A DNA stretch of 64,000 nucleotides from Paraburkholderia bryophila. GTDB taxonomy: Bacteria; Pseudomonadota; Gammaproteobacteria; Burkholderiales; Burkholderiaceae. The stretch lies in assembly GCF_013409255.1 (NCBI RefSeq), contig NZ_JACCAS010000002.1:2284001-2348000 (forward strand), given 5' to 3'. This document shows, in pieces, positions 25,860 through 36,750 of this stretch. Both the position numbers and the translations under genes were made by a program. Numbering within the stretch: position 1 is the stretch's first letter; the number at the start of each line of letters is the position of its first letter. A model generated the notes under the pieces. It was not told the DNA's origin. It searched no databases and worked only from the letters and a program-made list of their open reading frames with translations.

Positions 25860-25907
25860 TTTCAGGCTGCAGTCAAAAGTACCCCCAATGCATCTGGAGA
25901 CAAACCC

Positions 25908-27077
25908 ATGAGCGAAGCAGACAACAGCACGCCGGCCGCAGGCGCATTCAAACCGAAGAAGTCCGTGGCGCTGTCGGGCGTGACGGCGGGCAATACGGCG
26001 CTGTGCACGGTCGGCAAGACCGGCAACGACCTGCATTACCGTGGCTACGACATTCTCGACATCGCCAGCGCGTGCGAATTCGAAGAGATCGCGTATCTGC
26101 TGGTCCACGAAAAGCTGCCGACCCAGGCCGAGCTGGCCGCATACAAGACCAAGCTCAAAGGCATGCGCGGCCTGCCCGCGAACGTGAAAGCCGCGCTTGA
26201 ATGGATTCCGGCCGCCGCCCACCCGATGGACGTGATGCGCACCGGCGTCTCGGTGCTCGGCACCGTGCTGCCGGAGAAGGACGACCACAACCTGCCGGGC
26301 GCACGCGACATCGCCGATAAGCTGATGGCCTCGCTCGGTTCGATGCTGCTCTACTGGTATCACTACTCGCACAACGGCAAACGCATCGAAGTGGAAACCG
26401 ACGACGATTCGATCGGCGGCCATTTCCTGCATCTGCTGCATGGCGTGGAGCCGTCGAAGTCGTGGGTCGACGCCATGCATGTGTCGCTGAACCTGTACGC
26501 CGAGCACGAATTCAACGCATCGACCTTTACCGGCCGCGTGATCGCGGGCACGGGCTCGGACATCTACTCGGCGATCACCGGCGCGATCGGCGCGCTGCGC
26601 GGCCCGAAACACGGCGGCGCCAATGAGGTCGCGTTCGAAATCCAATCGCGCTATCAGACGCCGGACGAAGCCGAAGCGGACATCCGCCGTCGCGTGGAAA
26701 ACAAGGAAGTGGTGATCGGTTTCGGTCACCCGGTGTACACGATTTCGGACCCGCGCAACAAGGTCATCAAGGAAATCGCGAAGAAGCTCTCGAAAGAAGC
26801 GGGTAACAACAAGCTGTTCAGCATCGCCGAGCGTCTCGAATCGGTCATGTGGGAAGCGAAGAAGATGTTCCCGAATCTCGACTGGTTCAGCGCGGTCTCG
26901 TATCACATGATGGGCGTGCCGACGGCGATGTTCACGCCGCTGTTCGTGATTGCCCGTACGGCCGGCTGGAGCGCGCACATCATCGAGCAACGGATCGACA
27001 ACAAGATCATCCGCCCGAGCGCGAACTACACGGGTCCGGACGATCTGCCGTTCGTGCCGCTCGCGAAGCGCGTGTAA
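25908..27077 (+). CDS. prpC: 2-methylcitrate synthase
   Basis: A 389-residue citrate-synthase-family enzyme that joins propionyl-CoA and oxaloacetate in the methylcitrate cycle. F-G-H-P-V-Y carries a catalytic His, and the C-terminal segment [12 protein letters not shown] is typical of PrpC rather than GltA. The length also fits PrpC. It is the first gene after the sigma-54 promoter, with GGAG 9 bases before ATG. A strong hairpin terminator follows, so expression of the downstream genes may be partly separate. Confidence 0.95.
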   Translation: MSEADNSTPAAGAFKPKKSVALSGVTAGNTALCTVGKTGNDLHYRGYDILDIASACEFEEIAYLLVHEKLPTQAELAAYKTKLKGMRGLPANVKAALEWIPAAAHPMDVMRTGVSVLGTVLPEKDDHNLPGARDIADKLMASLGSMLLYWYHYSHNGKRIEVETDDDSIGGHFLHLLHGVEPSKSWVDAMHVSLNLYAEHEFNASTFTGRVIAGTGSDIYSAITGAIGALRGPKHGGANEVAFEIQSRYQTPDEAEADIRRRVENKEVVIGFGHPVYTISDPRNKVIKEIAKKLSKEAGNNKLFSIAERLESVMWEAKKMFPNLDWFSAVSYHMMGVPTAMFTPLFVIARTAGWSAHIIEQRIDNKIIRPSANYTGPDDLPFVPLAKRV

Positions 27078-27134
27078 CACCGTCTGCGTTTTCTCCTCCA
27101 TTGCGTCTCTAGAGCGCGATGCAATGAAGTTAGG

Positions 27135-27172
27135 CCTTGGCTCGCTGGAACCCCGAGCCAAGGTCATTTTTT
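27135..27172 (+). terminator. Rho-independent terminator after prpC
   Basis: Ten-base perfect arms (CCTTGGCTCG / CGAGCCAAGG) with a 9-base loop, followed by TCATTTTTT. It lies between prpC and acnD, so it can end or attenuate transcription inside the cluster. Confidence 0.85.
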
Positions 27173-27348
27173 GCAGCGGCATGCCACGACGCGTTTACCC
27201 GGCCAGCAACAAACCAGCGCGCGACAGCGAGCTAAACTACTCACACTGTCTGACTGATCCGCCGGCCAAGCGCCGCTAACAAAGGATCAGCGGATGGCGA
27301 CCGGCACCAGCCGTCGTCCCCGGATCATTACTGTTCGTCCCCTACGCC

Positions 27349-29946
27349 ATGAATACTGCCAACCGCAAACGCCTTCCCGGCACCCAGCTGGACTTCTTCG
27401 ACACGCGCGCCGCGGTCGACGCGATCCAGCCCGGCGCTTACGACACCTTGCCGTACACCTCGCGCGTGCTGGCCGAAAACCTCGTGCGGCGCTGCGATCC
27501 GGTGACGCTGGTCGCGTCGCTGAAACAGATCATCGAACGCAAACGCGAGCTGGATTTTCCGTGGTTTCCGGCGCGCGTGGTGTGTCACGACATTCTCGGC
27601 CAGACCGCGCTAGTCGACCTCGCCGGTCTGCGCGATGCGATTGCCGCGCAAGGCGGTGATCCCGCGATGGTCAACCCGGTGGTGCCGACGCAACTCGTGG
27701 TGGACCATTCGCTCGCCGTCGAATGCGGCGGTTTCGATCCGGACGCGTTCGCCAAGAACCGCGCGATCGAAGACCGTCGTAACGAAGACCGCTTCGACTT
27801 CATCAACTGGACCAAGCGCGCGTTCAAGAACGTCGACGTGATTCCGCCGGGCAACGGCATCCTGCACCAGATCAATCTCGAGCGGATGAGCCCGGTGGTA
27901 CAGGTGAAAGACGGCGTCGCGTTTCCCGATACGCTGGTCGGCACGGATTCCCATACACCGATGGTGGACGCGCTCGGCGTCATCGCGATCGGTGTGGGCG
28001 GACTCGAAGCGGAGAGCGTGATGCTGGGCCGCGCTTCGTATATGCGCTTGCCGGATATGGTCGGTGTGGAACTGACGGGCAAGCCGGCCGAAGGCATTAC
28101 GGCAACCGACGTGGTGCTCTCGTTGACCGAATTCCTGCGCAAGGAAAAAGTGGTCGGCGCGTACCTCGAATTTTACGGCGCGGGTACGGCGAGTCTGACG
28201 CTCGGCGACCGCGCGACGATCGCCAACATGGCGCCGGAATTCGGCGCGACCGCGGCGATGTTTTATATCGATGAGCAGACCATCAAGTATCTGAAGCTCA
28301 CCGGCCGCGATGACGAACTCGTCAAGCTGGTGGAGACGTATGCGAAGGAAACCGGCTTGTGGGCCGATAGCCTGAAGAACGCCGAGTACGAACGCGTGCT
28401 CAAGTTCGATCTGTCGACGGTGGTGCGTACGTTGGCTGGGCCGTCGAATCCGCATCGGCGTTTGCCGGTGTCGGAACTGGCGGCGCGCGGCATTAGCGGC
28501 AAGGTGGAGAACGAGCCGGGCTTGATGCCGGACGGCGCGGTGATTATCGCCGCGATCACCAGCTGCACGAATACGAACAATCCGCGCAACATGATCGCTG
28601 CGGGCCTGCTCGCGCGTAATGCGAACCGGCGCGGCCTGACCCGCAAGCCGTGGGCGAAGACATCGCTCGCGCCGGGCTCGAAGGCCGTCACGTTGTATCT
28701 GGAAGAGGCCGGCCTGCTCCCGGAACTGGAGCAACTCGGCTTCGGCGTGGTCGCGTATGCGTGCACGTCGTGCAACGGGATGTCCGGTGCGCTGGATCCG
28801 GTGATTCAGAAGGAAGTGGTCGAGCGCGATCTGTATGCGACCGCTGTGCTGTCGGGTAACCGGAATTTCGATGGCCGGATTCATCCGTACGCGAAGCAGG
28901 CGTTTCTCGCTTCGCCGCCGTTGGTGGTGGCGTATGCGATTGCGGGCACGATTCGTTTCGACATCGAGAAAGATGTACTCGGTATCGATGCCGACGGTCA
29001 CGCTGTCACGCTGAAGGACATCTGGCCGACCGATGCGGAGATCGATGCGATCGTGGCGTCGAGCGTGAAGCCGGAGCAATTCCGCAAGGTGTACGAGCCG
29101 ATGTTCGCGGTGTCCGTGGATACGGGCGCGCCGGCGAATCCGCTGTACGACTGGCGTGAGATGAGTACTTACATTCGACGTCCGCCGTATTGGGAAGGCG
29201 CGCTTGCGGGTGAGCGCACGCTTACGGGCATGCGTCCGCTGGCCGTGCTGGGCGACAACATCACGACGGATCACCTGTCGCCTTCCAACGCGATTCTGCT
29301 GGATAGCGCGTCGGGCGAATACCTCGCGAAAATGGGCCTGCCGGAAGAGGATTTCAATTCGTACGCGACGCATCGCGGCGATCACTTGACTGCACAACGC
29401 GCCACCTTTGCAAATCCGACGCTGAAGAACGAGATGGTGGTCGAGGACGGCAAGGTGAAGGCCGGTTCGTTGGCGCGTATCGAGCCTGATGGCAAGGTCA
29501 CGCGCATGTGGGAAGCCATCGAAACATATATGGAGCGCAAGCAGCCGCTGATCGTGATTGCTGGGGCCGATTATGGCCAGGGCTCGTCGCGCGATTGGGC
29601 GGCCAAGGGCGTGCGGCTTGCCGGTGCGGAAGCGATCGTGGCGGAAGGCTTCGAACGGATTCACCGGACGAACCTCGTCGGTATGGGCGTGCTGCCGCTG
29701 GAGTTCAAGCCGGGCGTGAACCGGCTTACGCTGGCGATCGACGGGACCGAGACCTTCGACGTAATCGGTGAACGCAAGCCGCGCGCGGATTTGACGCTGG
29801 TGATTCATCGCAGGAACGGGGAGCGTGTCGACGTGCCGGTGACATGCCGGCTCGATACCGCGGAAGAGGTGTCCATTTACGAAGCCGGCGGTGTGTTGCA
29901 ACGCTTCGCGCAGGACTTTCTGGAGTCGTCGAAGGCGGCGGCTTAA
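27349..29946 (+). CDS. acnD: Fe/S-dependent 2-methylisocitrate dehydratase
   Basis: An 865-residue aconitase-family protein that dehydrates 2-methylcitrate to 2-methylaconitate. The [4Fe-4S] ligands are in T-S-C-T-N-T (first Cys) and C-T-S-C-N-G (second pair). The swivel domain has G-A-D-Y-G-Q-G-S-S-R. The adjacent prpF and prpC identify it as AcnD rather than housekeeping AcnA, with which it shares fold and length. The ribosome site before the ATG is weak. A 271-base gap with a terminator separates it from prpC. Confidence 0.93.
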   Translation: MNTANRKRLPGTQLDFFDTRAAVDAIQPGAYDTLPYTSRVLAENLVRRCDPVTLVASLKQIIERKRELDFPWFPARVVCHDILGQTALVDLAGLRDAIAAQGGDPAMVNPVVPTQLVVDHSLAVECGGFDPDAFAKNRAIEDRRNEDRFDFINWTKRAFKNVDVIPPGNGILHQINLERMSPVVQVKDGVAFPDTLVGTDSHTPMVDALGVIAIGVGGLEAESVMLGRASYMRLPDMVGVELTGKPAEGITATDVVLSLTEFLRKEKVVGAYLEFYGAGTASLTLGDRATIANMAPEFGATAAMFYIDEQTIKYLKLTGRDDELVKLVETYAKETGLWADSLKNAEYERVLKFDLSTVVRTLAGPSNPHRRLPVSELAARGISGKVENEPGLMPDGAVIIAAITSCTNTNNPRNMIAAGLLARNANRRGLTRKPWAKTSLAPGSKAVTLYLEEAGLLPELEQLGFGVVAYACTSCNGMSGALDPVIQKEVVERDLYATAVLSGNRNFDGRIHPYAKQAFLASPPLVVAYAIAGTIRFDIEKDVLGIDADGHAVTLKDIWPTDAEIDAIVASSVKPEQFRKVYEPMFAVSVDTGAPANPLYDWREMSTYIRRPPYWEGALAGERTLTGMRPLAVLGDNITTDHLSPSNAILLDSASGEYLAKMGLPEEDFNSYATHRGDHLTAQRATFANPTLKNEMVVEDGKVKAGSLARIEPDGKVTRMWEAIETYMERKQPLIVIAGADYGQGSSRDWAAKGVRLAGAEAIVAEGFERIHRTNLVGMGVLPLEFKPGVNRLTLAIDGTETFDVIGERKPRADLTLVIHRRNGERVDVPVTCRLDTAEEVSIYEAGGVLQRFAQDFLESSKAAA

Positions 29947-29970
29947 GGCTGTTTGACGAGCCTTTCTGTT

Positions 29971-29998
29971 GGATTGGTTCGATTGGTTGGATTGGTTG
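29971..29998. repeat. Short tandem repeat of GGATTGGTT
   Basis: Three near-copies of a 8-10-base unit (GGATTGGTTC, GATTGGTT, GGATTGGTT) lie in the acnD-prpF gap, about 25 bases past the acnD stop. Function unknown; a slipped-strand repeat is the simplest view. Confidence 0.6.
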
Positions 29999-30113
29999 CG
30001 CTGCGGGAACTGCAAGGGGCTTTATTGCTTCATGCAGGCTCCCGGCGGCGAACGTAACGCAGGTGCGAGCGGCAGAGTTTGTTAATGCTGCTCGCCCATA
30101 TCAGGACACTTTC

Positions 30114-31304
30114 ATGGCCCACTCACCTCAGATCAAGATTCCGGCTACCTACATGCGTGGCGGCACCAGCAAAGGTGTGTTCTTTCGCCTGCAGGATTTG
30201 CCCGAGTCGGCGCAAGTACCCGGCGCCGCGCGCGACACTTTGCTGATGCGCGTGATCGGCAGCCCCGATCCGTATGGCAAGCAGACTGACGGTATGGGCG
30301 GCGCGACGTCGAGCACGAGCAAGACCGTGATCATCGCCAAAAGCAGCAAGCCCGATCACGATGTGGATTACCTGTTCGGGCAGGTGTCGATCGATCAGGC
30401 TTTTGTCGATTGGAGCGGGAATTGCGGCAATCTTTCCGCTGCGGTCGGGCCGTTCGCTATTAGCGCAGGGCTCGTCGATCCGAGCCGGATTCCGCGAGAT
30501 GGTGTGGCTATCGTGCGGATCTGGCAGGCCAATATCGGTAAGACGATCATCGGCCATGTGCCGATGACGGATGGCGCTGTGCAGGAGACCGGCGATTTCG
30601 AACTGGACGGCGTGACCTTTCCGGCGGCCGAGGTTCAGCTTGAATTCATGGACCCGGCGGCGGAAGAAGAGGGCGGCGGTGGGTCGATGTTCCCGACCGG
30701 CAATCTGGTGGATGACCTTGAAGTGCCGGGCGTCGGTACGTTGAAGGCGACCATGATCAATGCAGGTATTCCGACGATTTTCATCGAGGCGGAAGCGATC
30801 GGGTACAAGGGCACGGAGTTGCAGGACGCGATCAATAGCGACGAGAAAGCACTCGCGATGTTCGAGACGATTCGTGCGCATGGCGCGTTGCGGATGGGGC
30901 TGATCAAGCAGCTCGATGAAATCGCGACGCGGCAGCATACGCCGAAGGTCGCGTTTGTTGCGAAGCCGGCCGAGTACGTGGCTTCCAGTGGCAAGCGCAT
31001 TGCGGCGGCGGATGTTGATTTGCTGGTGCGGGCGATGTCGATGGGCAAGCTGCATCACGCGATGATGGGAACGGCTGCGGTGGCGATCGGCACGGCGGCT
31101 GCGATCTCCGGGACGTTGGTGAATCTTGCGGCCGGTGGTGGCGAGCGCGAGGCGGTGCGATTCGGTCATCCGTCGGGGACGTTGCGGGTAGGGGCGGAGG
31201 CGCGGGAGAGCGGTGGGGAGTGGACCGTTACCAAGGCCATCATGAGCCGTAGTGCGAGGGTGTTGATGGAAGGGTGGGTGCGGGTGCCGCGTGTGGGAGA
31301 TTGA
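30114..31304 (+). CDS. prpF: 2-methylaconitate cis-trans isomerase
   Basis: A 396-residue PrpF-family isomerase that converts trans- to cis-2-methylaconitate after AcnD acts. The N-terminal M-R-G-G-T-S-K-G-V-F-F motif (12-22) carries the lysine of the active site, and the two-domain diaminopimelate-epimerase-like fold fits the length. The long open frame begins upstream, but the ATG at 30114 has AGGAC upstream and gives the standard N-terminus. It follows acnD after 167 bases that include the short tandem repeat. Confidence 0.94.
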   Translation: MAHSPQIKIPATYMRGGTSKGVFFRLQDLPESAQVPGAARDTLLMRVIGSPDPYGKQTDGMGGATSSTSKTVIIAKSSKPDHDVDYLFGQVSIDQAFVDWSGNCGNLSAAVGPFAISAGLVDPSRIPRDGVAIVRIWQANIGKTIIGHVPMTDGAVQETGDFELDGVTFPAAEVQLEFMDPAAEEEGGGGSMFPTGNLVDDLEVPGVGTLKATMINAGIPTIFIEAEAIGYKGTELQDAINSDEKALAMFETIRAHGALRMGLIKQLDEIATRQHTPKVAFVAKPAEYVASSGKRIAAADVDLLVRAMSMGKLHHAMMGTAAVAIGTAAAISGTLVNLAAGGGEREAVRFGHPSGTLRVGAEARESGGEWTVTKAIMSRSARVLMEGWVRVPRVGD

Positions 31305-31349
31305 TTGAGGGTTCACGTTGCGCTCTTTCTTTGATTGAAGGACGTCGAG

Positions 31350-32384
31350 ATGCGGACAGATCCTGTCAGGCTCAAGCTGGAAGAACTTCTGGATGCAAAC
31401 GCCCGATTTGACCTGGCGGCCAGAGGCACAACCAACCATTGTCCGATGGCGCTTGTCGCGCTGGCCGAGATGGGAGCATCCGCAGAAAGACTGCAGGTGT
31501 TCTTCGATAGGTGGGAGCGAGAGTACGCATTGAGCGCGCCTCCGGTCGAAATGGTCATTGCCCGCGAAGATTGGTCCAGGCAATTGGGCAATGCCGCTGC
31601 ATTCGGCGCTTTGCGTCTATTGTTTCTGGAATGGATTAGGGAAGTCGGATCCGTTCCGGTCATCGTGGCTGTGCTGGACGAGGTGCCGTTTGCACCGGCA
31701 ACGCAGGCCTTTCACGCGCTCATCAGGCTGGCGTATGGCATTGAGGCGGCGCATTCCGGTGAGATCGCTTCGGGCCTGGCGGCGTTAGTTTCTTCGCATC
31801 TACCTGTTGCCGTGCAGTTTGATGAAAGGCGTCCCGCGGGAAGTGTTGAGGCAGGGTTTGAACATGTCGTCGACGCAATGGGCGGTAGTGCTGTCGAAGC
31901 GAGTTCGATTACGTCACGCTTGCGCGTTGTTGCAAGCGACGCGCGATTCAGGCAGGCCATCCTTTCACCGCCGGCCTCGGCGTGTTTACTCGACGATCTG
32001 GCGCAGGCGACGATTGCCGCTTACTGGCGCTCGCGAAATTTCACGATCCTCCACATGGTGACCGCCACACACGCGGCACGAATTCTTTTCGCGCAATTGC
32101 CGCAGGCGATGGCGGAGCGATTGTTGCCTGGATTGTGGGTCGCGTTGTGCGCGGCTTATGTGACGGTGGGAAGGAGGGCGAGCGGGGAAGTGGATGTTCC
32201 TGATCTCGCCGTGAGCTGGAGTGACGTGCGTCGTCTGGCCGTGGCCTCGGACGACGATCATGTGATCAAGATGGCGTACACATGCCTTTGTGAATATCGT
32301 CGGCAGCCATCGGCGGTTTATCTTGCGGCGGCGGTACGACCGTTGCTGTCGAACACAGGCGAACGCTTACGCAAATCCGTGTAA
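31350..32384 (+). CDS. Questin oxidase-family protein
   Basis: A 344-residue alpha-helical protein. The N-terminal N-H-C-P-M-A-L-V-A-L segment and the C-terminal D-D-H-V-I-K-M-A-Y-T-C-L segment match the questin oxidase-like family (DUF4243). The fungal members open the anthraquinone ring by a Baeyer-Villiger-type reaction; bacterial members have no assigned substrate. It begins 45 bases after prpF with GAAGGA 7 bases upstream of ATG, so it may be co-transcribed with prp genes, though no link to propionate is known. The family call comes from recognition of motifs only. Confidence 0.65.
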   Translation: MRTDPVRLKLEELLDANARFDLAARGTTNHCPMALVALAEMGASAERLQVFFDRWEREYALSAPPVEMVIAREDWSRQLGNAAAFGALRLLFLEWIREVGSVPVIVAVLDEVPFAPATQAFHALIRLAYGIEAAHSGEIASGLAALVSSHLPVAVQFDERRPAGSVEAGFEHVVDAMGGSAVEASSITSRLRVVASDARFRQAILSPPASACLLDDLAQATIAAYWRSRNFTILHMVTATHAARILFAQLPQAMAERLLPGLWVALCAAYVTVGRRASGEVDVPDLAVSWSDVRRLAVASDDDHVIKMAYTCLCEYRRQPSAVYLAAAVRPLLSNTGERLRKSV

Positions 32385-32530
32385 CCGGGCTCCTCGGTAG
32401 CAAGGGCTATACGTTGAGCGACGTTGTCGCTGTGCAGGCGATCTTTGTCGATGATCCAGCTAACGACGACAAACCCGATCGCGAAGGCTTTCCGAGTGTA
32501 TATCTCGATTATTTCGGCTCGAAAACATAA
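32384..32530 (+). pseudogene. RidA-family C-terminal remnant
   Basis: A 49-codon open stretch directly after the questin oxidase stop reads like the middle of a RidA (YjgF) protein: K-G-Y-T-L-S-D-V-V-A-V-Q-A-I-F-V-D-D-P-A, then P-S-V-Y-L-D-Y-F-G, where family members continue for another 40-50 residues. It has no start codon, no N-terminal half and ends early. It is best read as the remains of a deleted RidA-like gene. Confidence 0.5.
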
Positions 32531-32988
32531 CCGAACCTACCCACTCGCACTCGCTCGCAAGTCGTTGGATTGGTCGAGCCTGGCTGGTTTGTTGAAATAA
32601 CAGTGACCGCAGCCAAAACAGCGTAACGGCTCGTCACCATGTCGGTCCGTTGATCTGTCCGTCGATTGAACGATCTGAGACACCGTGTGGACCGGTGATA
32701 AAACTGCGCCGTAGGTTACCGCTTGCAGATTCTGCGAGAGACCGCTGTTGTTAAGGCTTGTTCGATGCCTGCCCTTGTCTGCTGCCGCGTGAGTGCACGA
32801 CGACGCATGCGGGCGAAACCCAGTCCGAGATATACCTCAATGGTTACGCCGACGGCAACGTTTATGCGAACGGCCGAAATCGATCATAAGGGAGAGTCTG
32901 CGTTCTCAATAGCGACCACTCGTCCATCGAACCGAGACCGTGAGCATTTGGCGTGTTAAGTTTTTCTATCGTCAAACCGGATGCCCGT
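32531..32988. other. Intergenic region, about 460 bases, no confident gene
   Basis: Composition is less GC-rich than neighbouring operons. Several short open frames exist, but none has a ribosome site, family resemblance or consistent codon use. It is probably decayed DNA after the RidA remnant plus the promoter region of the next gene. Confidence 0.5.
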
Positions 32989-33966
32989 ATGCGAGTTCTA
33001 GTCATGGGCGGCACACTATTCCTCGGTCGGCACATCGTGGAGGTCGCCTTGGGGCGCGGACATGACGTCACGATATTCAACCGGGGCCAAGAGAATCCAA
33101 CGCTATTTCCCGAGATCGAACGTCTTGTCGGAGACAGGAATTCGAATCTATCCAGCTTGGCTGGCCGCGAGTTCGAGGCGGCGATCGATCCTTCCGCCTA
33201 TAACCCCGAGCAGATTCATCTCCTACTTTCTGCCCTCAAGGGTCCTCCCAGGCACTACACGTTCATCTCGAGCATTTCCGTGTATCGCGGCTTTGCGCCC
33301 GGCATCCAATATGATGAAGATGCTGACCTGCTTGCCGGGAGCGAAGGCTATGGTGCGCTGAAAGCGAGAACGGAAGCAGCGATTTGGTCCGCAATGCCGG
33401 AGCGCGTCGCGATTCTAAGGCCAGGATTGATCGCTGGTCCTTACGATCCCACGGGACGGTTCACCTACTGGATTCGGCGCATCGAAGCGGGTGGCCGTGT
33501 GCTCGCACCGGGACGTCGCGAGCGTCCAGTCCAGTTCATTGACGCGCGAGACCTTGCTGAATGGGCCATGCTATTGGCCGAAGATCAGGTGAGCGCGGTC
33601 TATAACGCGGCCGGCCCACATTCAACGTTGACTATGGGACAGTTCCTCGACCACTGTCTGGAAGCATCACAAAGCGACGCGCGGCTTGAGTGGCTCACAG
33701 ATGAGCAAATACTAGCTAGCGGTATCGAAGGATGGACTGAACTGCCACTGTGGATCGCCGAGAACGACACCGAGGCGGGAGGTATTTTTCACGCCGACAA
33801 TCGCCGTGCAAGAGGGCTAGAGCTTGGCTTCAGACCCGTCGCTGAAACGATCAGAGATACTCGGGACTGGATCCGTGCGGCCGGCGAGGTTAAATGTTCG
33901 CCGTTGTTGGTCAAAACTCTAAGCACGGTCAAGGAGCAATCAACAATCAACGCTTGCCAGCCTTGA
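32989..33966 (+). CDS. NAD-dependent epimerase/reductase (extended SDR)
   Basis: A 325-residue Rossmann protein with an N-terminal nucleotide-binding motif in V-M-G-G-T-L-F-L-G-R. Family members act on nucleotide sugars or aromatic compounds. The residues usually written Y-x3-K are not evident, which is common in this epimerase-reductase group. An upstream GTG (32953) is an alternative start; neither has a strong ribosome site. It is convergent with the ABC-F gene, 62 bases away. Base composition is lower in GC than its neighbours. Confidence 0.75.
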   Translation: MRVLVMGGTLFLGRHIVEVALGRGHDVTIFNRGQENPTLFPEIERLVGDRNSNLSSLAGREFEAAIDPSAYNPEQIHLLLSALKGPPRHYTFISSISVYRGFAPGIQYDEDADLLAGSEGYGALKARTEAAIWSAMPERVAILRPGLIAGPYDPTGRFTYWIRRIEAGGRVLAPGRRERPVQFIDARDLAEWAMLLAEDQVSAVYNAAGPHSTLTMGQFLDHCLEASQSDARLEWLTDEQILASGIEGWTELPLWIAENDTEAGGIFHADNRRARGLELGFRPVAETIRDTRDWIRAAGEVKCSPLLVKTLSTVKEQSTINACQP

Positions 33967-34028
33967 CGAACGTCCGCGCTTCGCCTCCCATGCACCGCCC
34001 GCCTGCGGGTATCTCAACCGACAACCTT

Positions 34029-35693
<1,665 letters not shown>

Positions 35694-35985
35694 AAGGAGC
35701 TACTTCGGAGAGGAGTCGCATGATAGCCGACTGGACGGGTGGGGCTGGTTATTGTCTGAGTGGGCTGGCGGTTTGGGGCGTCTCTTGGAGACAAAGCGAG
35801 GCGGGGACTGGCGTAGCGGGGGACGGTTGTGGGCCAGTGAATAGGGCGGTGAATGATGGCGCCTGGCCGCACTTTTTGCGCGATGACGATCGGCTGGGCG
35901 CTCCTGGCCGAACCCCTTCGGAATCTCCGCCTCCTGGGCCCGCTTGCCGCAACCTGCGAGAGGGACAGTCCTGAAGTAAAGACAA
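35694..35985. other. Intergenic region, about 290 bases
   Basis: Open frames occur on both strands but none shows a ribosome site or recognisable protein. A 61-codon plus-strand frame at 35853-36038 was considered and not accepted. The region holds the promoter of the ABC-F gene. Confidence 0.5.
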
Positions 35986-36426
35986 CTATTTCCCAATACC
36001 GAGAAGGAATTCGCGATCGGACTCGGGCATTGAATTGAGCCATTCCGATTCGGCTCCAGGTGCGGGCAACACCTTACCGTACTCAACCATCTGGGACGGC
36101 GATAACTCCGAGAGATACACCCAAACGGAGCGCTTTTCGGCCCCCGTCGCGTTTGCGACAAGCGTGACGAGAGCTTCGAGCAAACCTTTCTTCTGATCCG
36201 CGCTTCTGCCCGCACGGATCTGTCCCTGGACGAATAACAGATCCGACACGAGCGGTGCTCCGCCGAGGAAGTGATCGCCAGCCGGAATGGCCTGAAAAAT
36301 CACCTGCGCGAAAAAACCTTGCGCGCCGGTCGCCTCACTGTGTACGCGTGTAATGTCTCGCGCGATCTCCCGCTTCTGCGGATCGGTAAGCCGCCCAGCG
36401 GCCGCCATCACGGTATAAGTTGGCAT
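35986..36426 (-). CDS. Tautomerase-superfamily protein, cis-3-chloroacrylic acid dehalogenase-like
   Basis: A 146-residue protein whose initiator Met precedes Pro, the catalytic N-terminal proline of the superfamily. Counting Pro as 1, it has His28, Arg70, Arg73, Tyr103 and Glu114, exactly the six residues and positions known in cis-3-chloroacrylic acid dehalogenase (cis-CaaD). The length also fits cis-CaaD and its homologue Cg10062. The ATG at 36426 has GGAG 7 bases upstream; the longer frame from 36492 would bury the proline and is rejected. It is third in a minus-strand operon after an exported protein and an SDR gene, both frameshifted. The natural substrate may be an acetylenic or unsaturated acid and not chloroacrylate. 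Confidence 0.85.
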   Translation of the reverse strand: MPTYTVMAAAGRLTDPQKREIARDITRVHSEATGAQGFFAQVIFQAIPAGDHFLGGAPLVSDLLFVQGQIRAGRSADQKKGLLEALVTLVANATGAEKRSVWVYLSELSPSQMVEYGKVLPAPGAESEWLNSMPESDREFLLGIGK

Positions 36427-36457
36427 GCTGTTCTCCTGTCGCGATTGCTCGCTACGA

Positions 36458-36717
36458 TTAATACGCCTTGCTATCGACAGATTGTGACCCATTCAGCGTT
36501 ACCGATCCATCGATCGAGACGCGTTGATCCCGGTCTCCGTAGAGCGCCGCGTGCATCATCGACCGATCGAGTTCCCCCTCCCACGCCGATACTACGCCAA
36601 CCGCTACTGCATTACCCATGACGTTCACCGACGGCGTGACTGTGCCGACACGGCCGCCGGCAATGCAAAGGCAGTGGCCATCGCGAGCGCAGCGGCGCGG
36701 AACCTAAGGAGGTTCAT
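36458..36717 (-). pseudogene. Small exported protein with frameshift
   Basis: The frame from ATG 36717 gives a clean signal peptide (25 residues, cleavage after V-S-A) and then stops within a few codons. From just after the cleavage site (about 36641/36640) a second frame is open for more than 50 codons to 36458. It reads V-T-P-S-V-N-V-M-G-N-A-V then an acidic mature part. One missing base joins the two. AAGAGA lies before the ATG. It is 33 bases after the SDR gene and 31 before the tautomerase, so it is the middle gene of an operon. Confidence 0.6.
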
Positions 36718-36750
36718 GATTAATCTCTTTCGCAAGATGGGTTGGCGGAC

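Noticed and set aside
29971..29998. Possible start of a CRISPR-like array
   Set aside because: Units are short, directly adjacent and lack spacers; no cas genes anywhere in the window.
27610..30015. 801-codon open frame opposite acnD
   Set aside because: Antisense shadow of a strongly biased coding sequence; its Arg/His-rich composition has no family resemblance.
32723..32959. 78-codon frame before the epimerase gene
   Set aside because: No ribosome site or recognisable sequence; overlapping alternative frames are equally open.
35853..36038. Possible 61-codon small gene
   Set aside because: Reads like low-information sequence in a GC-rich gap; no ribosome site, overlaps the tautomerase 3' end.
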